NCBI GenBank assembly: GCA_946478305.1
Contig: CAMLBO010000011.1
Span: 1 to 64,000 of the forward strand
Direction: 5' to 3'
DNA length: 64,000 bases
Source of the DNA: an uncultured Enterobacterales bacterium
Lineage (GTDB): Bacteria > Pseudomonadota > Gammaproteobacteria > Enterobacterales > Enterobacteriaceae
Shown here: piece after piece, positions 22,082 through 32,874 of the stretch
Numbering within the stretch: the first letter of the stretch is position 1
Layout of the letters: every line of letters starts with the position of its first letter
Made by a program: the position numbers and the translations under genes
The notes under the pieces: generated by a model
Databases searched by the model: none
Told to the model about the DNA's origin: nothing
The model's input: the letters and a program-made list of their open reading frames with translations, nothing else

Positions 22082-22945
22082 ATGGCCGGCGGAAAAGAGA
22101 TACGTAGTAAGATCAGCAGCGTGCAAAACACGCAAAAGATCACTAAAGCGATGGAGATGGTCGCCGCCTCCAAAATGCGTAAAACGCAGGATCGCATGGC
22201 GGCCAGCCGTCCTTATGCAGAAACCATTCGTGAAGTGATCGGTCACCTCGCGTTAGGTAATCTGGAATACAAGCACCCGTACCTGGATGAGCGTGAAATT
22301 AAACGCGTTGGGTATCTGGTGGTGTCTACCGACCGTGGTCTTTGTGGTGGTCTGAACATTAACTTGTTTAAGAAACTGCTCACAGAGATGAAAGGCTGGT
22401 CCGAAAAAGGTGTTGAAGTTGACTTAGCCTTGATCGGTTCTAAAGCAGCCTCTTTCTTCGGTTCCGTGGGTGGCAACGTCGTTGCCCAAGTGACTGGCAT
22501 GGGGGATAACCCTTCTCTGTCAGAACTGATCGGACCGGTGAAAGTGATGTTGCAAGCTTTCGACGAAGGTCGTTTAGACAAGTTATGTGTTGTTAGCAAT
22601 AAATTCGTCAATACCATGTCTCAGGAACCACGCATCGTTCAGCTGTTGCCTCTGCCACCGGCAGAAGACAGCGCGCTGGCGAAAAAATCCTGGGATTACC
22701 TGTATGAGCCAGACCCTAAAGCACTGCTTGATACCCTCTTGCGTCGCTATGTGGAATCTCAGGTTTATCAGGGCGTCGTAGAAAACCTGGCCAGCGAACA
22801 GGCCGCGCGAATGGTAGCGATGAAAGCCGCAACCGATAACGGCGGCAGCCTGATCAAAGAGCTGCAGTTGGTTTACAACAAAGCTCGTCAGGCCAGCATC
22901 ACTCAGGAACTCACCGAGATCGTCGGGGGAGCCTCCGCGGTTTAA
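22082..22945 (+). CDS. atpG: ATP synthase F1 subunit gamma
   Basis: A 287-residue rotor subunit. The N-terminal [20 protein letters not shown] helix and the C-terminal [15 protein letters not shown] helix form the central coiled-coil shaft. [11 protein letters not shown] is conserved. Same length as E. coli. Confidence 0.98.
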   Translation: MAGGKEIRSKISSVQNTQKITKAMEMVAASKMRKTQDRMAASRPYAETIREVIGHLALGNLEYKHPYLDEREIKRVGYLVVSTDRGLCGGLNINLFKKLLTEMKGWSEKGVEVDLALIGSKAASFFGSVGGNVVAQVTGMGDNPSLSELIGPVKVMLQAFDEGRLDKLCVVSNKFVNTMSQEPRIVQLLPLPPAEDSALAKKSWDYLYEPDPKALLDTLLRRYVESQVYQGVVENLASEQAARMVAMKAATDNGGSLIKELQLVYNKARQASITQELTEIVGGASAV

Positions 22946-22950
22946 GCTAG

Positions 22951-24360
<1,410 letters not shown>

Positions 24361-24387
24361 CGCTAGTTTGTTGTGAGAGAGGATGAC

Positions 24388-24810
24388 ATGGCTGAAAAAG
24401 CTTACCATCTGGATGTAGTCAGTGCGGAAAAGAGAATGTTTTCCGGCATGGTACAGAAGATCCAGGTGACGGGTAGCGAAGGCGAACTGGGAATTTTCCC
24501 GGGGCATGCTCCGCTGCTCACCGCCATCAAGCCTGGCATGGTGCGCATTGTGAAAGAACACGGTGAAGAAGAGTATATCTATCTCTCCGGTGGCATCCTT
24601 GAGGTGCAACCGAGCGCAACGACCGTGTTGGCTGACACTGCAATCCGTGGGCAAGACCTCGACGAAGCACGAGCGCTTGAAGCTAAGCGTAAAGCGGAAG
24701 AACACATCAGTGGTTCTCACGGCGACGTCGACTACGCTCAGGCGTCTGCGGAACTGGCTAAAGCGATCGCGAAACTTCGCGTTATCGAATTGACCAGAAA
24801 AGCGATGTAA
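24388..24810 (+). CDS. atpC: ATP synthase F1 subunit epsilon
   Basis: A 140-residue subunit with an N-terminal beta-sandwich ([22 protein letters not shown]) and C-terminal helical hairpin that inhibits ATP hydrolysis. An in-frame upstream start (24373) exists. The ATG at 24388 ([10 protein letters not shown]) follows GAGAGAGGA and matches the E. coli N-terminus. Last gene of the operon, followed by a terminator. Confidence 0.96.
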   Translation: MAEKAYHLDVVSAEKRMFSGMVQKIQVTGSEGELGIFPGHAPLLTAIKPGMVRIVKEHGEEEYIYLSGGILEVQPSATTVLADTAIRGQDLDEARALEAKRKAEEHISGSHGDVDYAQASAELAKAIAKLRVIELTRKAM

Positions 24811-24824
24811 CAACATCAGCGAAA

Positions 24825-24853
24825 AGGCGGCCTTCGGGTCGCTTTTTTTTTGC
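24825..24853 (+). terminator. Intrinsic terminator of the atp operon
   Basis: An 8-bp stem (AGGCGGCC / GGTCGCTT, including G-U pairs) around a TTCG tetraloop, followed by nine T residues. 15 bases past the atpC stop. Confidence 0.9.
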
Positions 24854-25080
24854 CTTTAAAAAAGCCTTTTTTCATCCCTATTCTCAAGACACTTGTTAGT
24901 ATTAAATGAAATACTAGCCACTAAAGCAGGCGCAGTGTGGCCTATTTTTGCACTATTGCCTACACAGTGCTCAACCCTTATGGGCTGCGGCCAGTGCGGG
25001 GTTTTTGATGCGAAATATGTAGTAATTCTGTTATCTAATAGGTTACTTTTGTCCCTCAAATTGGATTTGTCAGGTTACCT

Positions 25081-26451
25081 ATGTCTAACAGCGCATTGAG
25101 TGTTGTGATCCTTGCCGCAGGCAAGGGGACACGCATGTACTCCAATCTCCCTAAAGTTCTTCATCCACTGGCCGGCAAGCCGATGGTTCAGCACGTTATT
25201 GATGCTGCGACACGTCTTGGTGCGAATAATGCCCATCTGGTTTATGGACACGGCGGTGACTTGCTCAAGCAGATGCTGGCAGGTAGCGGACTGAACTGGG
25301 TCTTACAGGCTGAGCAATTGGGTACCGGCCACGCTATGCAGCAGGCTGCACCCCATTTTTCCGATGATGAAGATGTGCTGATGCTTTATGGCGATGTTCC
25401 GCTCATTTCCGTCGACACGCTGGAGAAATTGCTGAAAGCAAAACCTGAAGGCGGTATTGGTCTGCTGACCGTGGTGCTGGACGATCCGACCGGCTATGGT
25501 CGCATTGTGCGCGAGAATGGCACAGTAACTGGCATTATCGAACAGAAAGATGCCAGCGCTGAGCAGCTGAAAATTAAAGAGATTAACACCGGTATTCTGG
25601 TGGCCAATGGCGCGTCTCTCAAACGCTGGTTAGGCCAACTCAATAATAATAATGCTCAGGGTGAATACTACATCACGGACATTATTGCTATGGCCCATGC
25701 CGAAGGGCACCAGATTGCAACGGTCCACCCGGCGCGTAACAGCGAAGTGGATGGCGTAAACAACCGGTTGCAGCTCTCCCGTCTGGAACGTGTTTATCAG
25801 AGCGAGCAGGCGGAACGTCTGTTGCTGGCTGGTGTGATGCTGCTGGACCCTTCGCGGTTTGATCTGCGCGGCGAGCTTTCTCACGGTATTGATGTACAAA
25901 TTGACGTCAACGTGATCATTGAAGGTCAGGTTAAGCTCGGCGATCGCGTCAAAATCGGTGCCGGTTGCGTGCTGAAAAACTGCGTGATTGGCGATGATTG
26001 TGAAATCAGCCCATACAGCGTGTTTGAAAACGCTGTACTGGAAGCCGACTGCACCGTTGGTCCGTTCGCCCGCTTACGTCCCGGCGCTGAACTGGGGCAA
26101 GGGGCCCACGTGGGTAACTTTGTTGAAGTTAAGAAAGCGCGTCTGGGCAAAGGCTCAAAAGCCGGGCACCTCTCTTACCTCGGCGATGCGGACATTGGCG
26201 ATAACGTCAACATCGGCGCGGGTACCATTACCTGCAACTACGACGGTGTGAATAAACATAAAACGATTATCGGCAATGATGTTTTCGTCGGATCTGATAC
26301 CCAGCTTATCGCGCCCATTACTGTCGGTAATAACGTGACGATCGCTGCTGGCACGACGGTAACCCGTGACGTTCCGGACAACGGGCTGTTGCTGAGCCGC
26401 GTGGCGCAGGTACATAAGCCAGACTGGCAGCGCCCGCTGAAGAAAAAATAA
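25081..26451 (+). CDS. glmU: Bifunctional UDP-GlcNAc pyrophosphorylase / GlcN-1-P acetyltransferase GlmU
   Basis: 456 residues, as in E. coli. The N-terminal uridyltransferase has LAAGKGTRM (11-19). The C-terminal left-handed beta-helix acetyltransferase shows hexapeptide repeats (for example [20 protein letters not shown]) and the catalytic His region around [20 protein letters not shown]. It makes UDP-GlcNAc for peptidoglycan and LPS. In E. coli glmU and glmS are co-transcribed; the 210 bases between them here carry strong hairpins. Confidence 0.98.
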   Translation: MSNSALSVVILAAGKGTRMYSNLPKVLHPLAGKPMVQHVIDAATRLGANNAHLVYGHGGDLLKQMLAGSGLNWVLQAEQLGTGHAMQQAAPHFSDDEDVLMLYGDVPLISVDTLEKLLKAKPEGGIGLLTVVLDDPTGYGRIVRENGTVTGIIEQKDASAEQLKIKEINTGILVANGASLKRWLGQLNNNNAQGEYYITDIIAMAHAEGHQIATVHPARNSEVDGVNNRLQLSRLERVYQSEQAERLLLAGVMLLDPSRFDLRGELSHGIDVQIDVNVIIEGQVKLGDRVKIGAGCVLKNCVIGDDCEISPYSVFENAVLEADCTVGPFARLRPGAELGQGAHVGNFVEVKKARLGKGSKAGHLSYLGDADIGDNVNIGAGTITCNYDGVNKHKTIIGNDVFVGSDTQLIAPITVGNNVTIAAGTTVTRDVPDNGLLLSRVAQVHKPDWQRPLKKK

Positions 26452-26468
26452 TTTCTTTGCAGCTACAG

Positions 26469-26502
26469 TTAACTCAGGTGCGTTTAGCTGCACCTGAGTT
26501 AA
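26469..26502. other. First hairpin in the glmU-glmS spacer
   Basis: TTAACTCAGGTGC and GCACCTGAGTTAA form a perfect 13-bp stem with an 8-base loop, 17 bases past glmU. It is followed by AAA and not a T-run on the plus strand, so it looks like a processing or stability element more than a terminator. Confidence 0.7.
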
Positions 26503-26510
26503 AAAGCCCT

Positions 26511-26550
26511 GTTTTGGTCTGCGTTTCTCACTGAGAACGCAGACCAAAAC
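26511..26550. other. Second, very long hairpin in the glmU-glmS spacer
   Basis: The left arm (26511-26530) and right arm (26532-26550) are complementary over 19 pairs with a single extra T in the left arm. The outer part is GTTTTGGTCTGCGT / ACGCAGACCAAAAC. No T-run follows. It sits 8 bases after the first hairpin. Confidence 0.75.
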
Positions 26551-26624
26551 ATAATAATCCCCAACTTCTACCAGGCTCGGGGAACCCGGAAAAAACCGGA
26601 TATCAATCAGGTCAGGCTTCAAAC

Positions 26625-26644
26625 AAGGTCTGTGAACAGACCTT
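26625..26644 (+). promoter_or_regulatory. Hairpin in the glmS leader next to the ribosome site
   Basis: AAGGTCTG, loop TGAA, CAGACCTT: an 8-bp stem ending 4 bases before the AGGA ribosome site of glmS. In E. coli the glmS leader folds so that translation needs the small RNA GlmZ. Whether this stem plays that part is inference. Confidence 0.5.
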
Positions 26645-26661
26645 ATATAGGAATAAAACTG

Positions 26662-28491
26662 ATGTGTGGAATTGTTGGCGCAGTAGCGCAACGCGATATT
26701 GCTGAAATTCTGTTGGAAGGTTTACGCCGTCTGGAATACCGCGGCTATGACTCGGCCGGTCTGGCGATCGTTGATGCCGATGGCAAGCTGGGTCGCCTGC
26801 GCCGTTTGGGTAAGGTACAGATGCTGGCAGAGGCGTTGGATGCGCACCCGCTGCATGGCGGTACTGGTATTGCTCACACCCGCTGGGCGACGCATGGTGA
26901 ACCTTCTGAAGCGAATGCCCACCCGCATGTGTCTGATTATATTGCCGTGGTGCATAACGGTATCATCGAGAACCACGAGTCTTTACGCGCATTACTGATT
27001 GAACGCGGTTATCGTTTTGATTCAGAAACCGATACCGAAGTGATCGCGCATCTGGTGCATTGGGAACAACTGCAAGGCGGTACGCTGCTGGAAGTGGTTC
27101 AGCGTGTGATCCCACAACTGCGTGGCGCTTACGGTACGGTGATTCTTGACCGTCGCGATCCGTCCGTACTGGTGGCCGCGCGTTCCGGCAGTCCGCTGGT
27201 GATTGGCCGTGGCGTTGGCGAAAACTTTATCGCTTCCGACCAACTGGCGCTTTTGCCTGTCACCCGTCGCTTCATGTTCCTCGAAGAGGGCGATGTGGCT
27301 GAAGTTAAGCGTCGTTCAGTCAACGTCTATGACAAAAATGGTCATGCCGTTGAGCGCGCTGAAATCGAATCGAAAGTGCAGTACGACGCTGGTGATAAAG
27401 GCGAATATCGTCACTACATGCAAAAGGAAATTTACGAACAGCCGCTGGCGATTAAAAACACCCTAGCTGGGCGTTTTAGTCACGGTCAGGTCGATCTCAG
27501 TGAACTGGGTGAGAAAGCCGATGAGATCCTTTCGCGCGTTCAACACGTGCAGATTATCGCCTGTGGAACCTCTTATAACTCGGGCATGGTGGCGCGTTAC
27601 TGGTTTGAATCCTTGGCTGGTATGCCTTGTGATGTGGAAATTGCTTCCGAGTTCCGCTATCGCAAATCTGCCGTTCGCCCAGGCAGCCTGATCATTACGC
27701 TGTCGCAGTCTGGCGAAACCGCCGATACGCTGGCAGCGCTGCGTCTGTCCAAAGAGCTGGGTTATCTCGGTTCTCTGGCAGTGTGTAACGTCGCGGGCTC
27801 CTCGCTTGTGCGTGAATCCGATCTGGCGCTGATGACCAAAGCCGGTACCGAAATCGGTGTGGCGTCCACCAAGGCATTTACCACTCAGCTGACGGTTCTG
27901 CTGATGCTGGTGGCGCGCATGGGGCGTCTGAAAGGCATGGACGAAAAAGTCGAACACGACATTGTTCACGCACTTCAGGCATTACCTGCCCGTATCGAAC
28001 AGATGCTGTCGCTGGATAAAACCATCGAATCTCTGGCGGAAGGTTTCTCCGACAAACATCACGCGCTGTTCCTTGGCCGTGGCGATCAATACCCGATTGC
28101 CATGGAAGGTGCCCTGAAGCTCAAAGAGATCTCCTATATTCATGCCGAAGCCTATGCTGCCGGAGAGTTGAAACACGGCCCGTTGGCGCTGATTGATGCT
28201 GATATGCCGGTTATCGTTGTGGCACCCAACAACGAACTGCTGGAAAAACTGAAGTCGAATATCGAAGAGGTGCGCGCGCGCGGCGGCTTACTGTATGTTT
28301 TTGCCGATCAAAACGCCGGTTTCAACGACAGCGATGGCATGAAGATTATCCAGTTGCCGCACGTTGAAGAGATCGTCGCACCGATTTTCTACACTGTTCC
28401 GTTACAGCTGCTGTCCTACTATGTTGCGCTAATCAAAGGTACCGACGTAGACCAGCCGCGTAATCTGGCGAAGTCTGTGACGGTAGAATAA
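26662..28491 (+). CDS. glmS: Glutamine-fructose-6-phosphate aminotransferase GlmS
   Basis: 609 residues, as in E. coli; makes glucosamine 6-phosphate from fructose 6-phosphate and glutamine. The N-terminal Ntn glutaminase begins with the catalytic Cys (MCGIVGA). Two SIS isomerase domains follow ([20 protein letters not shown]), then the C-terminal KSVTVE. A frame extends upstream to 26632, but Cys must be residue 2, so the ATG at 26662 (AGGA 10 bases upstream) is the start. Confidence 0.98.
   Translation: MCGIVGAVAQRDIAEILLEGLRRLEYRGYDSAGLAIVDADGKLGRLRRLGKVQMLAEALDAHPLHGGTGIAHTRWATHGEPSEANAHPHVSDYIAVVHNGIIENHESLRALLIERGYRFDSETDTEVIAHLVHWEQLQGGTLLEVVQRVIPQLRGAYGTVILDRRDPSVLVAARSGSPLVIGRGVGENFIASDQLALLPVTRRFMFLEEGDVAEVKRRSVNVYDKNGHAVERAEIESKVQYDAGDKGEYRHYMQKEIYEQPLAIKNTLAGRFSHGQVDLSELGEKADEILSRVQHVQIIACGTSYNSGMVARYWFESLAGMPCDVEIASEFRYRKSAVRPGSLIITLSQSGETADTLAALRLSKELGYLGSLAVCNVAGSSLVRESDLALMTKAGTEIGVASTKAFTTQLTVLLMLVARMGRLKGMDEKVEHDIVHALQALPARIEQMLSLDKTIESLAEGFSDKHHALFLGRGDQYPIAMEGALKLKEISYIHAEAYAAGELKHGPLALIDADMPVIVVAPNNELLEKLKSNIEEVRARGGLLYVFADQNAGFNDSDGMKIIQLPHVEEIVAPIFYTVPLQLLSYYVALIKGTDVDQPRNLAKSVTVE
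28459..28491 (+). other. attTn7-type target sequence at the glmS 3' end (unoccupied)
   Basis: The last codons of glmS (AATCTGGCGAAGTCTGTG...) correspond to the segment recognised by TnsD in E. coli. No Tn7-like end or transposase is visible downstream, so the site appears empty. Confidence 0.4.
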
Positions 28492-28512
28492 GTCACAGCA
28501 CTTTCTGCCGGT

Positions 28513-28540
28513 AAGCGCCCCCAGTGGGCGCTTTTTTATT
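28513..28540 (+). terminator. Intrinsic terminator of glmS
   Basis: AAGCGCCC, loop CCAGT, GGGCGCTT, then TTTTATT. 21 bases past the stop. Confidence 0.92.
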
Positions 28541-28590
28541 TCTGCGTCGCAACAAGGTATAGTCCGCCTTTTACTGAGGTTCTCCGCGCA

Positions 28591-29322
28591 ATGCCGACCC
28601 CTTCCGCTATCCGAATTAATAAATACATCAGTGACAGCGGGATGTGTTCCCGTCGTGACGCCGATCGTTACGTCGAAAATGGGCAAGTGTTGATTAACGA
28701 TACGCTGGCCGGATTGGGCGCTAAGGTATTTTCCGGTGACGTGGTGACAGTGAATGGCCAGCTTATCGGTCCGCGTGTTGAAGAGGACCTGGTACTGATC
28801 GCGCTGAATAAACCGGTGGGTATCATTACTACAATGGATGAGCGTTTAGCGGATAACATCACGACCCTCATTCACCACAGCAAACGTATTTTCCCTGTCG
28901 GACGTTTGGATAAAGAGTCGCAGGGGCTGCTTTTACTGACTAATCAGGGTGATCTGTTCAACAAGATATTACGCGCTGGCAACGGTCACGAAAAAGAGTA
29001 CCTGGTCACTGTCAATAAGCCGGTAAGTGACGAATTTATTCTCGGCATGAGCGCGGGAGTACCGATACTGGGTACCGTGACTAAAAAATGCCAAGTGACG
29101 AAAGAATCGGACTTTGTATTTCGCATCACGCTGGTACAGGGGCTCAATCGACAGATCCGCCGCATGGCTAAGCATTTAGGCTATGAAGTGACCCGGCTTG
29201 AACGGATACGTATTATGAACATTACCCTGGAAGGGTTGTCTCCGGGAGAGTCCCGGGATTTGACCTGCGCAGAGTTGAGCGAGTTATTTCAACGGATTGA
29301 AAACTCAGTGTCTGATGAATAA
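28591..29322 (+). CDS. rluF: RluF-type pseudouridine synthase
   Basis: A 243-residue RsuA/RluB/RluF-family enzyme. N-terminal S4 RNA-binding domain ([20 protein letters not shown]), then the catalytic domain with the active-site Asp107 in GRLDKESQG and [12 protein letters not shown]. The best match is E. coli RluF, which modifies 23S rRNA U2604 and tRNA-Tyr U35. It lacks the basic C-terminal tail of E. coli RluF (290 residues). In E. coli rluF lies far from glmS, so this position is different. Confidence 0.85.
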   Translation: MPTPSAIRINKYISDSGMCSRRDADRYVENGQVLINDTLAGLGAKVFSGDVVTVNGQLIGPRVEEDLVLIALNKPVGIITTMDERLADNITTLIHHSKRIFPVGRLDKESQGLLLLTNQGDLFNKILRAGNGHEKEYLVTVNKPVSDEFILGMSAGVPILGTVTKKCQVTKESDFVFRITLVQGLNRQIRRMAKHLGYEVTRLERIRIMNITLEGLSPGESRDLTCAELSELFQRIENSVSDE

Positions 29323-29338
29323 AGGCCGAATAAGTTTT

Positions 29339-30955
29339 TCATTTTTCCTGCCCGCTGCGTGTGGACAAGGTCACCGGAATCTTTGCCGTTCCCAGTAAAA
29401 ACAACAACGTCATTATTGTCATAGAAAATAGCCCGGCACGGGTGACTCTTGCGCGAGATCGCTGATAAATCGGCGTCAGTACTGCAAGATCCTGCGGTGC
29501 TGCTCCACTTTTGACTATCATCGCCTGGAAACCGGCATCACTGAGATAAGGAATGACCGTCAGATTTTTTACCGTCAGGAAAGTTTGCGGGCTCAGCGTA
29601 GACACTTCAGCGGTAAACTTCTTCATGCTGAAGGTCATCGCGGTCAGCATCACCATACTGACTAACGCGACGCCCAATGCCTGCCCGATATCTCGGGCCG
29701 CCGCCTGAATACCGCCAGACTGCTGGGCATCACGTTCCGGTAAGGCGCTGGTGATAAGAAAGGGCGCATTTGCGGCAATGGTGCCCATACTGGCACCAAT
29801 TAAACATAGCCCTGACGTCACGATAGCCATGTTGAAACTCAGCCCTTCGATACCGCAGGCTGTGATGACCGAGCCTGCGATTCCCAGTAACAAACCTGCC
29901 CTGCATTGCCGTTTTGGATTACGTTGCTGGAAGATTAAAGGTAAGCCCATAGAGGAGCCTGCCAGACAGAGAGCAAAGGGAATGATCATCAGGCCGGTAT
30001 GAACGGCGTCCAGCCCCGCCACCACCTGCACAAAACTGACCACCACAAAAATTCCGGAGCTGTAGGCGAAGAAAATATACATCGTGAGGTATAAGCCGGC
30101 GCGCACCTGTGCCGTACGTAAAAAGGATTGCGGGATCATGGCGCTGCCAGAGGCGGTTTCGCGGAATTTTTCCCAGCGCAGCATCACGATCAGAATCAGC
30201 AGTCCACCTGCGACCAGAGCTAAAGCCGGGCTGAAGCCGAAAAGAGTAAAAGGAGGGCTGAACGGGGTTAACAGCCCCCAGGTGGATATCTGCAAAATAC
30301 CAAAGACCACGAAAAACAGACCGAGCGTTGAAAGGATAAAGCCTGCAAAATCAAAACCAACGCGCCGCTCCGGTTTGGCGGGTGAGGGAATCAAACGCGA
30401 GCAGAACAGTATCACCATCGCGAGCCCGGCCAGAACGCCGAAAGCCCAGCGCCAGCCAAGCGTATCAAGCAGTATGCCGCACAGCACCGGGCCCATTGCA
30501 AACGAGAAACCGCTGGCGGCACCCAGCGCACCAAAGGCAATCGCCTGCTGGCGGCCCTGAAAACTGCCGGTAATAATGCCAAACACGGCGGGAATCATCA
30601 GGCTGCCGCCAATCCCGGCCAGGATCCTTGCCGCCCAGATAAAAAGGGTGATCGACGGCGAGAAGACCGCGATGACTTCAGCCAGAAAATAGAGAATACA
30701 ACCGATGCGGAAGGTTTTACGCCAGCCGATGATCAACCCGAGCATCCCCCCGGCAATCATAAAGGTACCCGCGACCAGCGGATACATGGTATTGGCGGTG
30801 CTGATTTGAGACATCGAAGCGCCGAGATCGCGTATAAGAGCGCTGGTGGCGATGCTCAGCGTAACGTTATCAGCCGATGCCAGAAACTGAGCGAGGCACA
30901 GAACCAGAAGGGGCAAGCCAATGGCCTGTCGGTTAAGGCTTATTTTCTCAGCCAT
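29339..30955 (-). CDS. MFS transporter, DHA2 (14-TM) type, copy 1
   Basis: A 538-residue membrane protein with about 14 hydrophobic segments; conserved GLIIGWRKTFRIG (loop 2-3) and ARILAGIGGSLMIPAVFG (motif A/C region) place it in the DHA2 drug:H+ antiporter group. It is clearly paralogous to the next gene. Where DHA2 exporters usually have LDxTIVNVALP in TM1, it has ADNVTLSIATSAL. AGGA precedes the ATG. The substrate is unknown; export or uptake of a compound handled by the neighbouring amidohydrolase is only a guess. Confidence 0.85.
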   Translation of the reverse strand: MAEKISLNRQAIGLPLLVLCLAQFLASADNVTLSIATSALIRDLGASMSQISTANTMYPLVAGTFMIAGGMLGLIIGWRKTFRIGCILYFLAEVIAVFSPSITLFIWAARILAGIGGSLMIPAVFGIITGSFQGRQQAIAFGALGAASGFSFAMGPVLCGILLDTLGWRWAFGVLAGLAMVILFCSRLIPSPAKPERRVGFDFAGFILSTLGLFFVVFGILQISTWGLLTPFSPPFTLFGFSPALALVAGGLLILIVMLRWEKFRETASGSAMIPQSFLRTAQVRAGLYLTMYIFFAYSSGIFVVVSFVQVVAGLDAVHTGLMIIPFALCLAGSSMGLPLIFQQRNPKRQCRAGLLLGIAGSVITACGIEGLSFNMAIVTSGLCLIGASMGTIAANAPFLITSALPERDAQQSGGIQAAARDIGQALGVALVSMVMLTAMTFSMKKFTAEVSTLSPQTFLTVKNLTVIPYLSDAGFQAMIVKSGAAPQDLAVLTPIYQRSRARVTRAGLFSMTIMTLLFLLGTAKIPVTLSTRSGQEK

Positions 30956-30986
30956 AATATTTTCCTGATGATTTTAGCTATGCAAA

Positions 30987-31016
30987 AGCGCGCAACCTGC
31001 AAACAGGATGCGCGCT
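30987..31016 (-). terminator. Terminator between the two MFS genes
   Basis: AGCGCGCA / TGCGCGCT (8 bp) plus inner CCTG / CAGG around a CAAA loop, followed on the minus strand by TTTTGC. It follows the rightmost MFS gene, so the two transporters are probably separate transcripts. Confidence 0.75.
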
Positions 31017-31063
31017 AAAAATATCGGAATAATAATCAATGGGTTATTACCCGGTCTGTGACG

Positions 31064-32734
31064 TTAATTTTTCTTTTTACGATCATCAACCTGGTTATCT
31101 GACGGTGCAACTTTGGTTCTTGTTGGTAGATTACGCGTACCGAACAGGAAGAGTACGGTCATTAGTGCGGTGGCAATCATCCCGGCACGGGTCGCGTTCA
31201 GTCTCGACGTTTGATAAACCTGCGTCAGGGCCGGAACATCTTTTTGCACGATTCCATGTTCAAGCATTAAAGCGGAGAAACCTGTATCACTCAGATACGG
31301 GATCACCGTCATTTCAGACACTTTGGCCTGAGTATCCGGGCTTAATGCCGGATCGCTACGCGCAGCACCCTGCACACCCATCGTTACCGCCGTCAGCATC
31401 ACCATGCCGCATACTGCAACGCCAATAGCCTGGCCGACATTACGGGAGGTCGCCTGTACGCCGCCGGATTGTTGTGCATCCCTTGAAGGTAACCCACTGG
31501 TCACAATATAGCTGGAATAGGCAGAAACGATACCCATACTTACGCCAATCAAACACATACCAATCGGTACTATGATCGAGAAGCTGGAAGGGCCGAAGCC
31601 GAAAATACACAGTACCGACCCGAGGGTGCCGATCAATAACGCTGACTGACACATGCGTTTCGGATTAGCATTTTTCCACACTACCGGCAGTCCCAGCGAG
31701 AAGATAACCACGCCTAAGGCAAAGGGTAAAATCATCAGGCCAGTCTCAATACCGTTCAATCCAGCGACGACCTGCACAAAACTGACGGTGACAAAAATGC
31801 CTGAGCCGTATGCCAGGAAGATAAAGGCGGTCAGGTATAAACCGTTGCGAACCTGCGGCGTGGAGAGGAATGACATCGGGATCAGCGCGCTGCCGACAGA
31901 AGCTTCACGATGACGTTCCCATTTCAGCATTAAAGCCAGTACTACTAATCCAAAAAGTACCAGGAACGGCGCAGGGCTTAACCCAAAGAGGGTGAACGGT
32001 GCGGCGAACGGCGTGAGCAAACCCCAGCTGGACACTTTCAGGAAGCCAAGAATGACACTGAACAGACCAATGACGGTCAGCACAACGCCAGGTAAGTCGA
32101 AACGTACTTTACGTTCTGGTTTAGCCGGTGTTGGGATGATGAAAGAGCCGACGAAAATCACCACACACAGGCAGGCTATGGCCGCGAAAGCATAACGCCA
32201 GCCAAACTGGTCTACCAGAGTACCGCAAATAAGTGGCCCCGCTGCGAAAGAAACCCCGCTGGCGGCACCGATAGCACCGAATGCCACGGCCTGATCGCGG
32301 CCTTTAAAGTTACTGGCAATCAACCCCAGCACAGACGGGATCATAAAGCTGCCGCCGATACCGGAAAGCAGACGGGCACCGTAAGTGAAAATTTGCATAT
32401 TGGGTGAGAAGAATGCGGTCAGTTCGGCACAGAACAACAGTGCGCAACCGATGCGGAAGGTTTTCTTCCAGCCAATAATCAACCCGACCATACCGGCTGC
32501 GACCATCAGTGAGCCCGCAGCCAGAGAATACATAGCGTTGGCAATGCTGATTAAATCCATCGATGCATGCAGATCTTTGACCAGCGCACCTGTGGCAATA
32601 CTCAGTGTGGCGTTATCACCGGATGTGGAGAGCTGGGCCAGACAAAGCACCAGCAAAGGAAGCCATTTGGCCCATCCTGACACCGTTGCGGTGGAAGAGG
32701 GTACAGCCAGTGGCTCAGTGGCATGAGTAGCCAT
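31064..32734 (-). CDS. MFS transporter, DHA2 (14-TM) type, copy 2
   Basis: A 556-residue paralogue of the preceding MFS gene, similar throughout (for example GLIIGWKKTFRIG, LPSRDAQQSGGVQATSRNVGQAIG). TM1 again has the variant GDNATLSIATGAL. About 14 hydrophobic segments; the tail is basic and ends in DDRKKKN. GAGGTAA precedes the ATG. It lies 140 bases downstream of the amidohydrolase, with a hairpin between them. Confidence 0.85.
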   Translation of the reverse strand: MATHATEPLAVPSSTATVSGWAKWLPLLVLCLAQLSTSGDNATLSIATGALVKDLHASMDLISIANAMYSLAAGSLMVAAGMVGLIIGWKKTFRIGCALLFCAELTAFFSPNMQIFTYGARLLSGIGGSFMIPSVLGLIASNFKGRDQAVAFGAIGAASGVSFAAGPLICGTLVDQFGWRYAFAAIACLCVVIFVGSFIIPTPAKPERKVRFDLPGVVLTVIGLFSVILGFLKVSSWGLLTPFAAPFTLFGLSPAPFLVLFGLVVLALMLKWERHREASVGSALIPMSFLSTPQVRNGLYLTAFIFLAYGSGIFVTVSFVQVVAGLNGIETGLMILPFALGVVIFSLGLPVVWKNANPKRMCQSALLIGTLGSVLCIFGFGPSSFSIIVPIGMCLIGVSMGIVSAYSSYIVTSGLPSRDAQQSGGVQATSRNVGQAIGVAVCGMVMLTAVTMGVQGAARSDPALSPDTQAKVSEMTVIPYLSDTGFSALMLEHGIVQKDVPALTQVYQTSRLNATRAGMIATALMTVLFLFGTRNLPTRTKVAPSDNQVDDRKKKN

Positions 32735-32838
32735 AAAATTACCTCGTCAAAGTTTGCTAAAACAAATTTATGTTAAAAATGAGCAGCAGGAAGCCGTCCG
32801 GCTGTTTCCAGGCGGAGAACATCTTGTCTAAAAGGGGG

Positions 32839-32863
32839 ATCCCTGACCGTTCAGGTCAGGGAT
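32839..32863 (-). terminator. Terminator after the amidohydrolase gene
   Basis: ATCCCTGACC, loop of 5, GGTCAGGGAT (10-bp perfect stem), followed on the minus strand by CCCCTTTTAG. Confidence 0.75.
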
Positions 32864-32874
32864 GGAGGCTCAGG

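Noticed and set aside
26452..26661. glmS ribozyme
   Set aside because: The self-cleaving glmS ribozyme is a Gram-positive feature and its core is not present; enterobacteria use GlmY/GlmZ small RNAs.
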